A stretch of 64,000 bases of DNA from Mucilaginibacter rigui (GCF_014773275.1 NZ_JACWMW010000003.1:248001-312000); one strand, 5' to 3'. Positions 8,765 through 18,956 are shown, counted from the first letter of the stretch. Numbers and translations are program-made. The notes: generated by a model not told the origin, from the letters alone.

Positions 8765-11700
8765 TTATAATTTAACCCTTAAACCAACAGATACGGTGCG
8801 CGGAGATGCCAGCGTTCCGTAATCAAACCCGGCAGAACCCGAACCCCTTGTGGAGGAATTGTTACCATTTACATCCGGATCGGCGCCCGAGTAATTGGTG
8901 AGCAGGAACACCTCGGTAGCAGTAACAAATATGCTTGCTGCCTTAAATACTTTTTGGTGGCCAAGCACCGATTGCGGGAAGGTATAATTAAGGGTAACAT
9001 CCCTTAGCCTTATCCAATTAATATTGTGTTCTACAAAGTCAGATTCCATAGCGCTGGAGTAATACGCGGTTTGGTAAAATGGGGTAACCTGTATGGTATT
9101 TACCGTTGGGTTGGCCGAGTTTTCGTTGCCATCCTTTAGCACGCCCGGAATGATGCGCGGCTGCATCCTATCTAAAGTTCGGGTACTTAGGCCATAGCGC
9201 GTAAGGAATAATTCATTGCCGTTAAATACATCCCCACCTTTTCTGATATCGAACAGGAAGGAAAGGTTGAATGCTTTATAAGTGAAATTATTACCAAAAC
9301 CGATGGTGAAATCGGGCTGCCTGTCGCCGGTGGTAACAAAGGTGTTGTTTGATATAGGTAAGCCGCTGGTAGGGTCAACCAGTATCTGTCCTTTGCTATT
9401 ACGGGCATAATCATAAGTAGCAATGTTGGTTAAACTGCTGCCAGGGAATAAGCTGGAGCGTGCGTTAGCATAGATCCAGGTATCGGAATTGTAATACTCA
9501 GGCAGGTCGCCCAGGTTTATCACCTTACCACGGTTTAGGGTAAAGTTTACAAAAGTGTTCCATGTAAAATCTGACGATTTAAACGGTACGCCGGTTATTT
9601 GTGCCTCTATCCCGCGGTTGCGGATCTCGCCGCCGTTAACCAGTTCAAGTATGTAACCCGATGCGTAGCTGATACGCGGATCAAAGATCTGATCGGTAGC
9701 GCGGTACTGGTAAAAACTAAAATCGGCACCCAGGCGGCCGCCAAAGAACTGTAACTCGGCGCCAAAATCAAGCTGGTAATCTTTTTCGGGGCGTAAATTG
9801 GGGTTGTTGCCTGTAACATCATAGGCGAAACCGCCGCCTGTTGTGGCTTGTTGTATAACGCTCGATTTGATCTTGTAGGGCGCATACGGGTCTTTACCCA
9901 CACCCGCGTACGAGAACCTTAATTTACCATATGATAGCACTTTATTATCCTTTAAGCCCGGCAATTCGGTGAAGATAAAGCCTGCACCAAAGGACGGGTA
10001 AAAGAAAGTGTTGTTGTTGGTGCCCGAAAGGCGTGACGAATAATCATTCCTGCCGGTGGCGTTTAAGGTGATCATTTCTTTATACACGATACCTAAACGG
10101 GCAATTTCACCTATACGGCGTGTCTCGAAAAAATTGCTCGAGTTACGCTGCGTGGTAGGGGTGGTGTTATTGATGGTGTTAAAATCGGGCTGTAAAAAGC
10201 GTTCACCATAAGCGCCATTTATCTGGTCGCGGTTATCGTAAATTTCGGCACCTACGGCAAGTGTTGTACGGAAATCGCCAAAATTCTTTTTTATAGTAGC
10301 GAATAAAGACCCGTTTGTAAGCAGGTTATTGTCATTATAATTATCGATAATACCGCCTGATGAGATCCCGTTGGTAGCAGCGAAACTATTTAAAGCCGAA
10401 TTTTGGTAGGATGAACTGTACTGGCTTAACAGGTTATTGCCGTTGGTAGTGTAAAAATCAACACCAACCAATGCACGCAGGTTTATCCAGCTTGCCGGGT
10501 CGAATGACAGATCTACATTGGCTACCATTCTGTTTGTTTTATCCCGACTAATGTTTTTGTTGGCATCCCATAGCGGGTTATCAAAATCTATCGTTCCATC
10601 TGTAACCACATTGGTTAGTTTTGGCGGCAACAGGGTACGGCGGCTACCATCAGGGTTAAGGTAATTGCGTACATCATCATTGGTTGGCCATGCAAGAGCG
10701 TTAATATACGTGCCCGAGTTGCCTTTATTTAACTTACGGTTATCGATGTTGAAATAATTGAAACTGGCGCTGCTGGTTAATTTTGAACTAAGCTTAGCCG
10801 ACCCTGCAAATCGTAGCGAGATCTTGTCATTATAAGCCACCGGCAAAACGCCGCCCTGGTGCCGGTATCCGGTAGAGATACGATAGGTAGCCTTGTCGTT
10901 GCCGCCTTCAAGCGCCAGGTTATGCTCTTGCGAAAAACCTGTTTGAAAGATATTTTTCAGATTATCATACGTTGTTGTGCCGGGGGCGTAAGCCGGGCCA
11001 AAAGCGGTCCTCACAAGTGGGTCGAGGTTACCTGACGAACCTGTGCCAAATGTTTTTTGCACCTGCGGGAAACGATACGCATTAGAAAAGCTGAAGTTGT
11101 TATCGTAAGTAACGGCGCCATTACCGCTTTGCCCTTTTTTTGTGGTGATAACAATAGCGCCACCAGCTGCGTCCGAACCGTAAACGGCTGCCGCATCAGC
11201 GCCCTTGAGCACGGTGATATTTTCAATATCATCAGGGTTAACATCCGCTATACGGTTGGTAAAATCTTGCCTGCGGTTATCACCATTTGATGTGAGCGAG
11301 CTTTGGCTTAGTGCATCGTTTGTTACACGGATACCATCTATCACAAACAAGGGCTGGTTACTGTTGCCTATTGAGGTGATACCACGCAATACAATTGATG
11401 CCGATGCGCCCGGCTGGCCGCTTGTGCTGGTAACGGTTGCGCCCGCTACACGGCCCTGCAAAGCGGTGACGAAGTTTTCGCGCTGGGTGGCCTGCACGGC
11501 CGATCCTTTTATTACCTGTACGGAGGATGTCAAGTCGCGCTGACTTTGCTTAACGCCGAAACCAGTTGTGATGGTAACTTGTTGCAGGGTTTTAACATCG
11601 TCTTGCAGCTTAACGTTTATAATACCCTCGTCGCCAATAACCCGTTCGGCGGGAATGGTGCCAATAAAGGAATATACCAGTGTTTGGCCGGTAGCTGCAT

Positions 11701-11890
11701 TGATAGAATACTTACCGTTGGCATCCGTACTAACTGCGGTAGTTGTTCCTTTAATTTTTACGGTAACACCGGGGATGGTTTGATTGTCGGTGCTTGAAGT
11801 GACTGTTCCGGTAATTGTTTTGGTTTGTGCCATTGCCTTAAAGGCACAACAATTTACCAACAGAAGAAAGATGAGTAGAGTTTTCTTCAT
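8765..11890 (-). CDS. SusC/RagA family TonB-linked outer membrane protein
   Basis: 1041 residues: signal peptide, an N-terminal carboxypeptidase-regulatory-like domain (ITGTVTSSTDNQTIPGVTVK), a plug domain with the SusC signature (VLRGITSIGNSNQPLFVIDG, then NPDDIENITVLKGADAAAVYG) and a large TonB-dependent beta-barrel ending in a C-terminal strand with terminal L (VSVGLRVKL). It imports a substrate delivered by its SusD partner using TonB energy. First gene of a three-gene operon. No ECF sigma/anti-sigma pair or SusR-like regulator is adjacent. A 255-bp AT-rich intergenic region precedes it and should hold the promoter. Confidence 0.95.
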   Translation of the reverse strand: MKKTLLIFLLLVNCCAFKAMAQTKTITGTVTSSTDNQTIPGVTVKIKGTTTAVSTDANGKYSINAATGQTLVYSFIGTIPAERVIGDEGIINVKLQDDVKTLQQVTITTGFGVKQSQRDLTSSVQVIKGSAVQATQRENFVTALQGRVAGATVTSTSGQPGASASIVLRGITSIGNSNQPLFVIDGIRVTNDALSQSSLTSNGDNRRQDFTNRIADVNPDDIENITVLKGADAAAVYGSDAAGGAIVITTKKGQSGNGAVTYDNNFSFSNAYRFPQVQKTFGTGSSGNLDPLVRTAFGPAYAPGTTTYDNLKNIFQTGFSQEHNLALEGGNDKATYRISTGYRHQGGVLPVAYNDKISLRFAGSAKLSSKLTSSASFNYFNIDNRKLNKGNSGTYINALAWPTNDDVRNYLNPDGSRRTLLPPKLTNVVTDGTIDFDNPLWDANKNISRDKTNRMVANVDLSFDPASWINLRALVGVDFYTTNGNNLLSQYSSSYQNSALNSFAATNGISSGGIIDNYNDNNLLTNGSLFATIKKNFGDFRTTLAVGAEIYDNRDQINGAYGERFLQPDFNTINNTTPTTQRNSSNFFETRRIGEIARLGIVYKEMITLNATGRNDYSSRLSGTNNNTFFYPSFGAGFIFTELPGLKDNKVLSYGKLRFSYAGVGKDPYAPYKIKSSVIQQATTGGGFAYDVTGNNPNLRPEKDYQLDFGAELQFFGGRLGADFSFYQYRATDQIFDPRISYASGYILELVNGGEIRNRGIEAQITGVPFKSSDFTWNTFVNFTLNRGKVINLGDLPEYYNSDTWIYANARSSLFPGSSLTNIATYDYARNSKGQILVDPTSGLPISNNTFVTTGDRQPDFTIGFGNNFTYKAFNLSFLFDIRKGGDVFNGNELFLTRYGLSTRTLDRMQPRIIPGVLKDGNENSANPTVNTIQVTPFYQTAYYSSAMESDFVEHNINWIRLRDVTLNYTFPQSVLGHQKVFKAASIFVTATEVFLLTNYSGADPDVNGNNSSTRGSGSAGFDYGTLASPRTVSVGLRVKL

Positions 11891-12095
11891 GAGAGCTTTT
11901 TAAAAGGTAAATAGATAATAATTGAAATATCAGGAAATATTAGTTAATTAACAAATTAAAAAATTGTATATATGGTATTGTTACCGAATAAAATACTGAA
12001 TCATAATAAATTATATGGTTGCTTTTATTGCGAGAGATTTCCCTTGTGGAAATTTAGTTATTGTGAGGATGGTGCAAGATTAATGTAAAAGAAAA

Positions 12096-12124
12096 GCCCG
12101 GTTAAAGTATATTGTTAACCGGGC
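12096..12124 (-). terminator. Rho-independent terminator of the second SusC operon
   Basis: A 10-bp stem GCCCGGTTAA (12096-12105) pairs with 12115-12124 around a 9-nt loop. Read on the minus strand it is followed by a T-rich run (CTTTTCTTTTA), 22 bp after the stop of the SusD gene at 12146. Confidence 0.85.
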
Positions 12125-12145
12125 CTTTCTTTTTAGCAGATCATT

Positions 12146-13654
12146 TTATTTATCCCACCATACATGGGTTGATAAAGCATCGGGGCCTTGCCTTGCAATC
12201 ACTTCGTTGTAATTTGCTTTGTTAAGGTCGTTTTCCGATTGCGGATACTGCTGCCTGCGCGGGATATGCTTATCGGCATTCAGCGCTGTCGGTACAGGGT
12301 CTAACAGTTTAGGGAAGCCGGTACGGCGATATTCTGCCCATGATTCCCAGCCATTGCCAAGATAATTGGCTATCCATTTCTGCGTAATTATTTGCTCAAC
12401 AGCTTTTGCCGGGTTAAACACCACATTGGGTTTAGCCAGGTACGTTGTAACAGCCGCACCGGTAACACCGTTTTGTGCTAAGGATGCAGTAATACCATTT
12501 GTATAAAAAGTTGCTGCAGCGCCGTCGCCGCCCGGTATCCAGCCTAAATGTGCTGCTTCTGCCTGTGCAAATAATATTTGCGCATAGCTCGTCCAGGTGG
12601 TGGGCGAGTTTTGATTTGAGTACCTGGCGCTTATTTGAGAAATATTACCCGGTTGGAAGGGATCTTCCTTCGAACTCAGGTCGCGGGTTCCAACAGAGTA
12701 CTGATCTAAATCGTCGCCTGCGGTACCATATGGCAAGCCGAAATATACGCTATCTGCTGTTTTGCGTGCGTAAAGAGGCAGGCGTGGGTCGTCTGTGGCA
12801 GATAAGTTGTCGGTTATTATACCACTAACAGCGTAGTCGTATCTGTTGCGATAGTTGCCATAAAATGGGTTCTCATTATTTTGCTCCGAAAGATAAAGGT
12901 AAGTGGCATTATCATCATTCGAGGTCATTACTCCATCTGCTAACGCCTTTTTAAACTCTGAGCTGCCGGTTGTGGCGTCAACTTTGCTTAAACGTAAAGC
13001 CATAACAGCGCGTAACGAGTTAGCCCAATGTTTCCATTTAAGTGGGTCGCCTTTAAACAAAATATCGTTACCAAGGGGGCCATCAAATTGTGCCTGTGCT
13101 TCGGTTAGCTCTTTAAATAAGTCGGTGTATATGTCTTTTTGCGCATCAAACTTAGGGGTGAAATTGACCTTCCCCTTTAAAACCTCTGTGTAAGGGATAT
13201 CGCCCCAACGGTCGGTTATTGTTAAAAATATAAACGCCCTCAATATTCGTGCTGCCGCTATTTGGCTTGCATTTGAGCCAAACTGAGTAGTTGTTACTTT
13301 ATCTTTGGTAGCAGGGTTGGTGTTGGTTTCTATTACAGTATTCAAATCAAGTAAAGGGCCTGTGTAGTATGGTTGATAGTCATACTGTGCCAATGCAAAT
13401 CTCGATTCGTTATTGTAAAATGTTTCAGCCAGGTACTGTGAGTATAACTCGCCCGCGGCGCTGTTGATATTGGTTGTTGCGTTACCACCGCCTGTGCCGC
13501 CTAAAAACTGCAGGGCGCTTGAAAACATATAACCTGTGGATACGCTGGCGGGTTGGTTGGGGTTTACGTTTATATCGTCTGTTATTTTTTTGCACGATGT
13601 TATTAAGGTGCCGGCAATAAAAGCTAACAGTAATCTATTTAAAAACTTTTTCAT
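12146..13654 (-). CDS. SusD/RagB family nutrient-binding lipoprotein
   Basis: 502 residues. The lipoprotein signal ends in TLITSC (Cys21). SusD-like family features include KITDDINVNPNQPASV, LDLNTVIETNTNPATKD, LRAFIFLTITDRWGDIPYTE and SYAQILFAQAEAAHLGW. It starts 12 bp after the SusC gene and is followed by a strong terminator, giving a two-gene operon without an accessory gene. The two SusD proteins in this window look clearly different in sequence, which suggests different ligands. Confidence 0.93.
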   Translation of the reverse strand: MKKFLNRLLLAFIAGTLITSCKKITDDINVNPNQPASVSTGYMFSSALQFLGGTGGGNATTNINSAAGELYSQYLAETFYNNESRFALAQYDYQPYYTGPLLDLNTVIETNTNPATKDKVTTTQFGSNASQIAAARILRAFIFLTITDRWGDIPYTEVLKGKVNFTPKFDAQKDIYTDLFKELTEAQAQFDGPLGNDILFKGDPLKWKHWANSLRAVMALRLSKVDATTGSSEFKKALADGVMTSNDDNATYLYLSEQNNENPFYGNYRNRYDYAVSGIITDNLSATDDPRLPLYARKTADSVYFGLPYGTAGDDLDQYSVGTRDLSSKEDPFQPGNISQISARYSNQNSPTTWTSYAQILFAQAEAAHLGWIPGGDGAAATFYTNGITASLAQNGVTGAAVTTYLAKPNVVFNPAKAVEQIITQKWIANYLGNGWESWAEYRRTGFPKLLDPVPTALNADKHIPRRQQYPQSENDLNKANYNEVIARQGPDALSTHVWWDK

Positions 13655-13666
13655 ATAATCTTTTTC

Positions 13667-16600
13667 TTAAAAGGTTAAATTAAGGTTAAAGCCAATGGTG
13701 CGGGTTGCAGGCAATTGTCCGCCTTCGTAAAACGATGTTTGCAGCTGCGATGGATCGATGCCCTTAACTTTAGCCTTGGTATATATTAACCATGGGTTTT
13801 GGCTTACAATTGAAAAGCGTGCAGACTGCAACGGTGTACGGCCAAACCACTTTTTGGGTAAGTTATAACCAATGCTAACCTCTCTTAATTTAATATAGGT
13901 AGCATCGTATGTATATTGCTCCCAAATGGCACTATAGTAACCCTCGTTTAAGTCGCGGGTATCAACATAGGTTGTATTAGGGCTGCCATCTTCATGTACG
14001 CCCTTTACCAATGTACCGCCACCTTTTGACGGATCATCGCGCCTTGGTACGCCATTTTCATTATTGCCAACAGTTGATAAGGCAAGGCCCGATCCGGCAA
14101 GGTTTTGCTGCGTTACCGATACAAATTTACCTCCGTATTGGAAATCGAAAGAGAACCCAAGGGTAACTCCTTTATAGGTAATGTTATTAGTGAAGCCACC
14201 TGTGAATTTAGGTAGTATATTTCCCAGGTTTACGTTGTCATCCCTTTCCGGAAAACCGTCTGCATCAACAATTATGTTGCCTGCACCATCTCTGCGGAAA
14301 CCGGATCCAATTAATTCACCATATGGCTTCCCTTCTACACTGTTAACACCAAATGATGGTGAGCCCACAAAGCCAAAGCCTGTGGCGCCTGCGCCCTGGA
14401 AACCGGATAGACCGGCTCCGCCGTTGCCGTCAGGAGCCGAACGCAGTACCGTGAACCCGGGGTATAACGAAACCACCTTGTTACGGTTAAAGGCTATATT
14501 GAACTGGGCGTCGTAAACAAAATCGGATGTTTTAACCGGTGTACCACCTAATGAGATCTCGATACCATGGTTGAGAATTGAACCTGCGTTGATAACAATG
14601 GTTGAATAGCCTGTTGTACCATTAACCGGTAACGGCAGTATCTGGTTCTTGGTGTTACGATGATAATAGTTAAAATCAAAACGGATACGGTCGCCCCTCA
14701 GGAAATGCAATTCGGTACCCAGCTCATATGAAGTTGACAGGGTTGGCTCAAGGATAGGGTTTGGTAAACTGGCCGGTACAAATTGCACAGGGCTGCTGCC
14801 GTAAGGTGTAGTACTTATATTATAGGTTTGGCCGGTTTGGTAAGGGTCGATATCAGACCCAACTTTGGCTATCGAAGCCCTTAATTTACCAAAGGTAAGG
14901 ACATCGTTTTTAGGTATCAGGCCCGACTCTGTAAATACAAATGAACCCGAGGCACCGCCATATAAATAAGAGTTGTTACCTTTTGGTAAAGCAGATGATT
15001 GGTCATTCCTAACATTTAAATCTAAATATAAGAATTGTTTGTAGCCTAATGATGCGTAGCCGTATACGCTATTTACCACTTTAGTGCTATGAAATGTGCT
15101 TGTGTTTGGCCTGTCTAAAGAGTTAAGTACAGTATAAGTTTCGGGTATTGATAAGCCACCAACAGTACTGCTGATCAGATATTTAGCCACATCTTCTCTT
15201 GATTCGCCGAATGCGCCGGCCCGGAAGGAAAGGTCTTTACCAAACTGATGATTGTACTCTAACGCTGCCACGTAATCGTACTCTTTGTATTGATAGCTGT
15301 TCTCTGAATAAGCATCTGGGTTGATGGTATATGAAGCCACGCGATTGTTTTCATCGCGGTTCAAATAATCGCCCCTGGCTATAACAGATAGTTTAAGGTC
15401 TTTGGTGAAATTATAGGCAGCGGTCAAGTTACCATATACCCGGTTATTGTTAGCTTCGGCTGTATTTGCATAAGCTTCGGTATAGGGGTTATCCCAATAT
15501 TTTGGTGCCAGATTGGTTGGGCTGGTAATATTCCACGTGGTGTAAGTACCATCTGGTCTTCTGTAATTTTTCAACTTGTCAATTTCCAGGTCGCGGTGAA
15601 ACCATTGGTTAAACGAACCCGAAGTTTGTGTGCCGTAACCTTCTGCTGGTACGTTTTTCAGGTTCTCCTGGAAAACATTAACGTTTGCACTAACGGTTAA
15701 TTTTGGTGTTACCTTTAATTCGCCGTTAAAACTTAAATTGTTGCGCCTTTGTTTGGTATTTGGGCTAACACCTGTGCGGTTTAAATTGGTGTATGAAATA
15801 CGGGTGTTATAATCGTCGCCGGCTTTTGAGAAAGCTACGTTATTATTTGTAGTAATACCGGTATCATAAAAATCCCTTACGTTGTTTGGCTGCGCAACAA
15901 AAGGTTTAAGTTTACCAAAGCCAGCGTTGCTTGGATCCCAAAAATACCATGGCGCATACATAGTGCCATCCATACGCGGGCCCCAGCTTTCATCAACAGA
16001 ATAGTTGTAATATTTTATACCGTTAAAATTCTTTAGATATTCCGGGTCGCCGGCTTTGTAGTTGTACACATTCCAGGTTTGGCTGGTACCACCACCATAT
16101 TCATTTTGATATTGTGGCAGGGTGTAAACCTTTTCAAAAGTTGTGGTTTGGTTAATTGATATACCTATACCTTTGTTTGTTCCCTTTTTTAGGGTAATAA
16201 CCACAGCACCTTCAGACGCGCGCTGGCCGTATAACGCGGTAGCAGCAGGGCCCTTAAGTACTGTAAGGCTTTCAACGTCATCATTGTTTACCGCGTTTGG
16301 ATCGGTTACTACGCCGTTAACCACGTAAATAGGATTACCGCCCGATAGGGAGTTAACACCCCTTATGCGTACAGTAGATGTACCAAACTTAGCACCCGAA
16401 CCACCAAGTATCTGCACGCCCGATACCTTGCCCGCTAACGAGGTGTTAAAATCGGCCTGTCGGGTCATGGTTAGGTTTTCGCCTTTTATTTGTTGTGCGG
16501 CATAGCCAATTGATTTTTCTGATCTGGATATGCCAAGTGCTGTTACCACAACTTCGCCCAGTTCCTGGCTGCTTTCTACCAGGGCTACGTTAATGGTGCT

Positions 16601-16861
16601 TTGCCCGTTAATAGCTATTTCTTGCGGGGTAAAGCCCACAAATGAAAATACCAGGGTTTTGCCACCTGCTGGTACATTGATGCTGAATTTACCGTTTGCA
16701 TCGGTAACTGTGCCGCCCGCAGCCTCTTTCACCTTCACACTAACGCCGGGCAAAGTGCCTTTGTCTGAGCGTGCAGTAACGGTACCGCTTACCGTTTGGG
16801 CTTGCGCTGTAACTACAGCGGCACTAAAAAATAACATAATGAGTAATAGTAATTTATTCAT
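13667..16861 (-). CDS. SusC/RagA family TonB-linked outer membrane protein
   Basis: 1064 residues. Order: signal peptide (LLLLIMLFFSAAVVTAQAQ), carboxypeptidase-regulatory-like domain (VSGTVTARSDKGTLPGVSVK), plug (VRIRGVNSLSGGNPIYVVNG and NDDVESLTVLKGPAATALYG) and beta-barrel closing with TRTIGFNLNLTF. The start is supported by an AGGAG Shine-Dalgarno 10 nt upstream, which is unusual for this window. It is the first gene of a two-gene operon. Its leader contains a terminator-like hairpin that could set expression. Confidence 0.95.
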   Translation of the reverse strand: MNKLLLLIMLFFSAAVVTAQAQTVSGTVTARSDKGTLPGVSVKVKEAAGGTVTDANGKFSINVPAGGKTLVFSFVGFTPQEIAINGQSTINVALVESSQELGEVVVTALGISRSEKSIGYAAQQIKGENLTMTRQADFNTSLAGKVSGVQILGGSGAKFGTSTVRIRGVNSLSGGNPIYVVNGVVTDPNAVNNDDVESLTVLKGPAATALYGQRASEGAVVITLKKGTNKGIGISINQTTTFEKVYTLPQYQNEYGGGTSQTWNVYNYKAGDPEYLKNFNGIKYYNYSVDESWGPRMDGTMYAPWYFWDPSNAGFGKLKPFVAQPNNVRDFYDTGITTNNNVAFSKAGDDYNTRISYTNLNRTGVSPNTKQRRNNLSFNGELKVTPKLTVSANVNVFQENLKNVPAEGYGTQTSGSFNQWFHRDLEIDKLKNYRRPDGTYTTWNITSPTNLAPKYWDNPYTEAYANTAEANNNRVYGNLTAAYNFTKDLKLSVIARGDYLNRDENNRVASYTINPDAYSENSYQYKEYDYVAALEYNHQFGKDLSFRAGAFGESREDVAKYLISSTVGGLSIPETYTVLNSLDRPNTSTFHSTKVVNSVYGYASLGYKQFLYLDLNVRNDQSSALPKGNNSYLYGGASGSFVFTESGLIPKNDVLTFGKLRASIAKVGSDIDPYQTGQTYNISTTPYGSSPVQFVPASLPNPILEPTLSTSYELGTELHFLRGDRIRFDFNYYHRNTKNQILPLPVNGTTGYSTIVINAGSILNHGIEISLGGTPVKTSDFVYDAQFNIAFNRNKVVSLYPGFTVLRSAPDGNGGAGLSGFQGAGATGFGFVGSPSFGVNSVEGKPYGELIGSGFRRDGAGNIIVDADGFPERDDNVNLGNILPKFTGGFTNNITYKGVTLGFSFDFQYGGKFVSVTQQNLAGSGLALSTVGNNENGVPRRDDPSKGGGTLVKGVHEDGSPNTTYVDTRDLNEGYYSAIWEQYTYDATYIKLREVSIGYNLPKKWFGRTPLQSARFSIVSQNPWLIYTKAKVKGIDPSQLQTSFYEGGQLPATRTIGFNLNLTF

Positions 16862-16910
16862 ATTGGTTACTCCTGTTCATAAAACATTAATTAATAAAAT
16901 TGATTTGGTT

Positions 16911-16948
16911 ATAAAATAAAAGCCGCCTTCTACGCTCAAGAAGACGCC
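16911..16948 (-). promoter_or_regulatory. Terminator-like hairpin in the susC leader (possible attenuator)
   Basis: On the minus strand GGCGTCTTCT (16948-16939) pairs with AGAAGGCGGC (16931-16922), nine of ten positions counting one G-U pair, with a 7-nt loop. It is followed at once by TTTTATTTTA. It sits about 60 bp upstream of the SusC start, not at the end of any nearby gene, so it could cause premature termination under some conditions. Confidence 0.5.
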
Positions 16949-17493
16949 TTTCCTAATTAACTGATCTTATAAAGAACAAATAGCGTTTTTGTATTTTGCC
17001 GGAAAAAACCGGGCGTGCAGCCTTAAAGGTGCACGAATGCTGTAAACAGAATATGTTTAAATTAATAGGTAATTAGAGGTGGGTATTGGGTATTGATTGC
17101 GGGCTGATAGCAGCACGGTGTTAATTAATTAACAATGCAAAACTGCGTGTTAATTTTTGATTAAACAAAATAATTTACGATTAATTAAGAATTTGATAAT
17201 TCGTATTTATTTTTTTTAAATTAATATTAATAGATATATTTAAAAAATAAGGCGATTAGATAGATGTCTGATATCTTTTAATGATATAAATATGCGTTTT
17301 TTTGAAAATCATACATTTCTATTTTTTTAATACAAAAATTAAAGTGTAAGCATTTTTTTACATAACCAACTAAAATTAGCCAGGAGTTTAAAGATTATTA
17401 ACAGAATAATAATTGGATTAACCTAAATGGGGGTATGCTTCAGGAGAGAAGCTGTATGCAGCTAACAGGTGATAGACTTATTGAAAGGCTTAG
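16949..17493. other. AT-rich intergenic region upstream of the second SusC operon
   Basis: No convincing reading frame, RNA gene or repeat was found in this 545-bp stretch. It must contain the promoter of the SusC operon, but I could not place a clear -33/-7 pair. The part from about 17140 to 17350 is extremely AT-rich (mostly A and T runs). Confidence 0.5.
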
Positions 17494-17859
17494 TTAATTA
17501 ATAAACTGCCCAAAGTGCCAAAGTATGCCGGATGGATCATGTACAAAACACTCTTTACCCCAATATTGGGACCGGGGAGGGGTTAGTTTAACTGTGTTAT
17601 ATTTAGCAGTAAGGTTTAAAGCCAAAAGTTCTTTCCAGTAACGATCAACGTCATCAACTTCTAAAAATATCATAGTGTTATCTATCCAATCCTTTACATA
17701 GGCATCCTGTAAATAAAATGCTATATCATTGGCTTTAAAAACAGACATATTATGGGTAAGTACAGTCTCCTCGAAACCAAGGTCCCGGTAGAAACTTCGT
17801 GAAAGTTCAAAATTGTTAGACCCAATGAACGGGCGGATTGCTTTGGCTTTATGTTCCAT
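17494..17859 (-). CDS. VOC (glyoxalase/bleomycin-resistance fold) family protein
   Basis: With the start at 17859 the protein has 121 residues and begins MEHKAKAIRPFIGSNNFELS; a longer frame to 17928 adds an unrelated basic leader. It shows one beta-alpha-beta-beta-beta unit pair typical of VOC proteins: SRSFYRDLGFEE, NDIAFYLQDAY, MIFLEVDDVDRYWKELLAL and the C-terminal HDPSGILWHFGQ. The metal-binding pattern of true glyoxalase I is not complete, so an enzyme or a ligand-binding resistance protein are both possible. It is divergent from the tyrosinase array, with the palindrome at 18019 in between. Confidence 0.8.
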   Translation of the reverse strand: MEHKAKAIRPFIGSNNFELSRSFYRDLGFEETVLTHNMSVFKANDIAFYLQDAYVKDWIDNTMIFLEVDDVDRYWKELLALNLTAKYNTVKLTPPRSQYWGKECFVHDPSGILWHFGQFIN

Positions 17860-18018
17860 TTTTTTTATTCTTAATCTGTAATTGCTTTGAGCAAAATAAT
17901 CACTCAATCTTATCCTAAGATAACGCATGTTGCGTAATTTTCAAAGATATAGATACTAAACAAACTAGGTTTTTATGAATAATCGGCACTAACAATATAT
18001 TATAGCGCCCCTTAAACC

Positions 18019-18058
18019 ACGTAAAACTACGTGATTTTAAAATCACGTAGTTTTACGT
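18019..18058. repeat. Perfect 40-bp palindrome between divergent genes
   Basis: The left arm ACGTAAAACTACGTGATTTT (18019-18038) is followed without a gap by its exact reverse complement (18039-18058). The arm itself holds two ACGT cores. It lies about 160 bp upstream of the VOC gene and 263 bp upstream of the DJ-1-like gene. It has no U-run, so it is more likely an operator or a cruciform element than a terminator. Confidence 0.85.
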
Positions 18059-18320
18059 ATAGGAATACTCAATTAATAACTGAAATTTGTATAATCAAAC
18101 AGAGAAATCAGGACGTTTAATTTCTATCAATTGCTGCCCTTGGTCATTTCGATGTTTGAAACTTCAGAATGCCTGAAGTTAATAACAACAAGACATTTAC
18201 ACGGCTTGTAATTTAAAAGGACAGTGTAACAGCGATTCTGCCATTCGGGTAAAACAATTTCTAAAGCTCCCGAAGAAGCAAAAAAATACCTAAATCCTAA
18301 ACCTTATTACTTTAGATCAA

Positions 18321-18956
18321 ATGAAAATAGCTGTTCTGATTTTTCATGGCGTCGAACTCGTTGATATGAACGGCCCCGTCGACGTTTTTCTGCATGCCAA
18401 TCGCTTCCACAAAGCACCGGTTTACAACATATATACCGTAGCGGCTACCTCCGCGCGTATTGTTAGCGAAGGTGGTGTGGTAACAATTATCCCGCAATTT
18501 ACTTTTGAAACCTGCCCCGATCCTGACCTGATCATCATCCCGGGGCGAATAGCCAATGACGCGGACGACAGTTCTATCCCGGCAAAGCCGGAGGTTGTAG
18601 CCTATGTAAAGCAAATGGCCGAAAAGGGCAAAACCATTCTTTCTGTTTGTGTGGGGCTATATACCCTGGCAGAAACCGGGTTGCTTGCAGGTCGCAAAGC
18701 AACCACGCATTATCTTGCTATGGATTATGTAAAAAGCCATTATCCAGGCATTAACCTGGTAGAAAATGTACGGTATGTGCACGATGGTAACTTTATTAGC
18801 ACAGGGGGTATTACCTCAGGTATAGACGGGGCGTTATACCTGGTAGAGCAGTATAATGGGGCAGATGTAGCCCTGCAGGTAGCCAACATTATGGTATACA
18901 ACCGTAAAGCTAAACTGCCGCCCGGCACTATTTTACCGCTCGGGCACTCCGTTTAA
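18321..18956 (+). CDS. DJ-1/PfpI (GATase1-like) family protein
   Basis: 211 residues. The fold is seen in MKIAVLIFHGVELVDMNGP, DPDLIIIPG and the nucleophile elbow SVCVGLYTLAETGLLAGRKA with Cys110. ATTHYLAMD follows, as in the isonitrile-hydratase/AraC-N-like branch of the family. No DNA-binding domain is fused, so it is a stand-alone enzyme or chaperone-like protein. Chemistry is unknown. It heads a plus-strand series that continues 58 bp later into the tyrosinase genes and may be cotranscribed. There is no clear Shine-Dalgarno; a TA-rich -7-like stretch lies only a few bases before the ATG. Confidence 0.88.
   Translation: MKIAVLIFHGVELVDMNGPVDVFLHANRFHKAPVYNIYTVAATSARIVSEGGVVTIIPQFTFETCPDPDLIIIPGRIANDADDSSIPAKPEVVAYVKQMAEKGKTILSVCVGLYTLAETGLLAGRKATTHYLAMDYVKSHYPGINLVENVRYVHDGNFISTGGITSGIDGALYLVEQYNGADVALQVANIMVYNRKAKLPPGTILPLGHSV

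Noticed and set aside
11011..11797. Antisense open frames within the SusC genes
   Set aside because: They arise from codon bias of the long SusC frames, lack start signals and show no domain; treated as shadows.
12035..12060. TTTCC/GGAAA inverted repeat upstream of the first SusC gene
   Set aside because: Too short to separate from chance in AT-rich DNA and no second copy was seen at the other SusC promoter.
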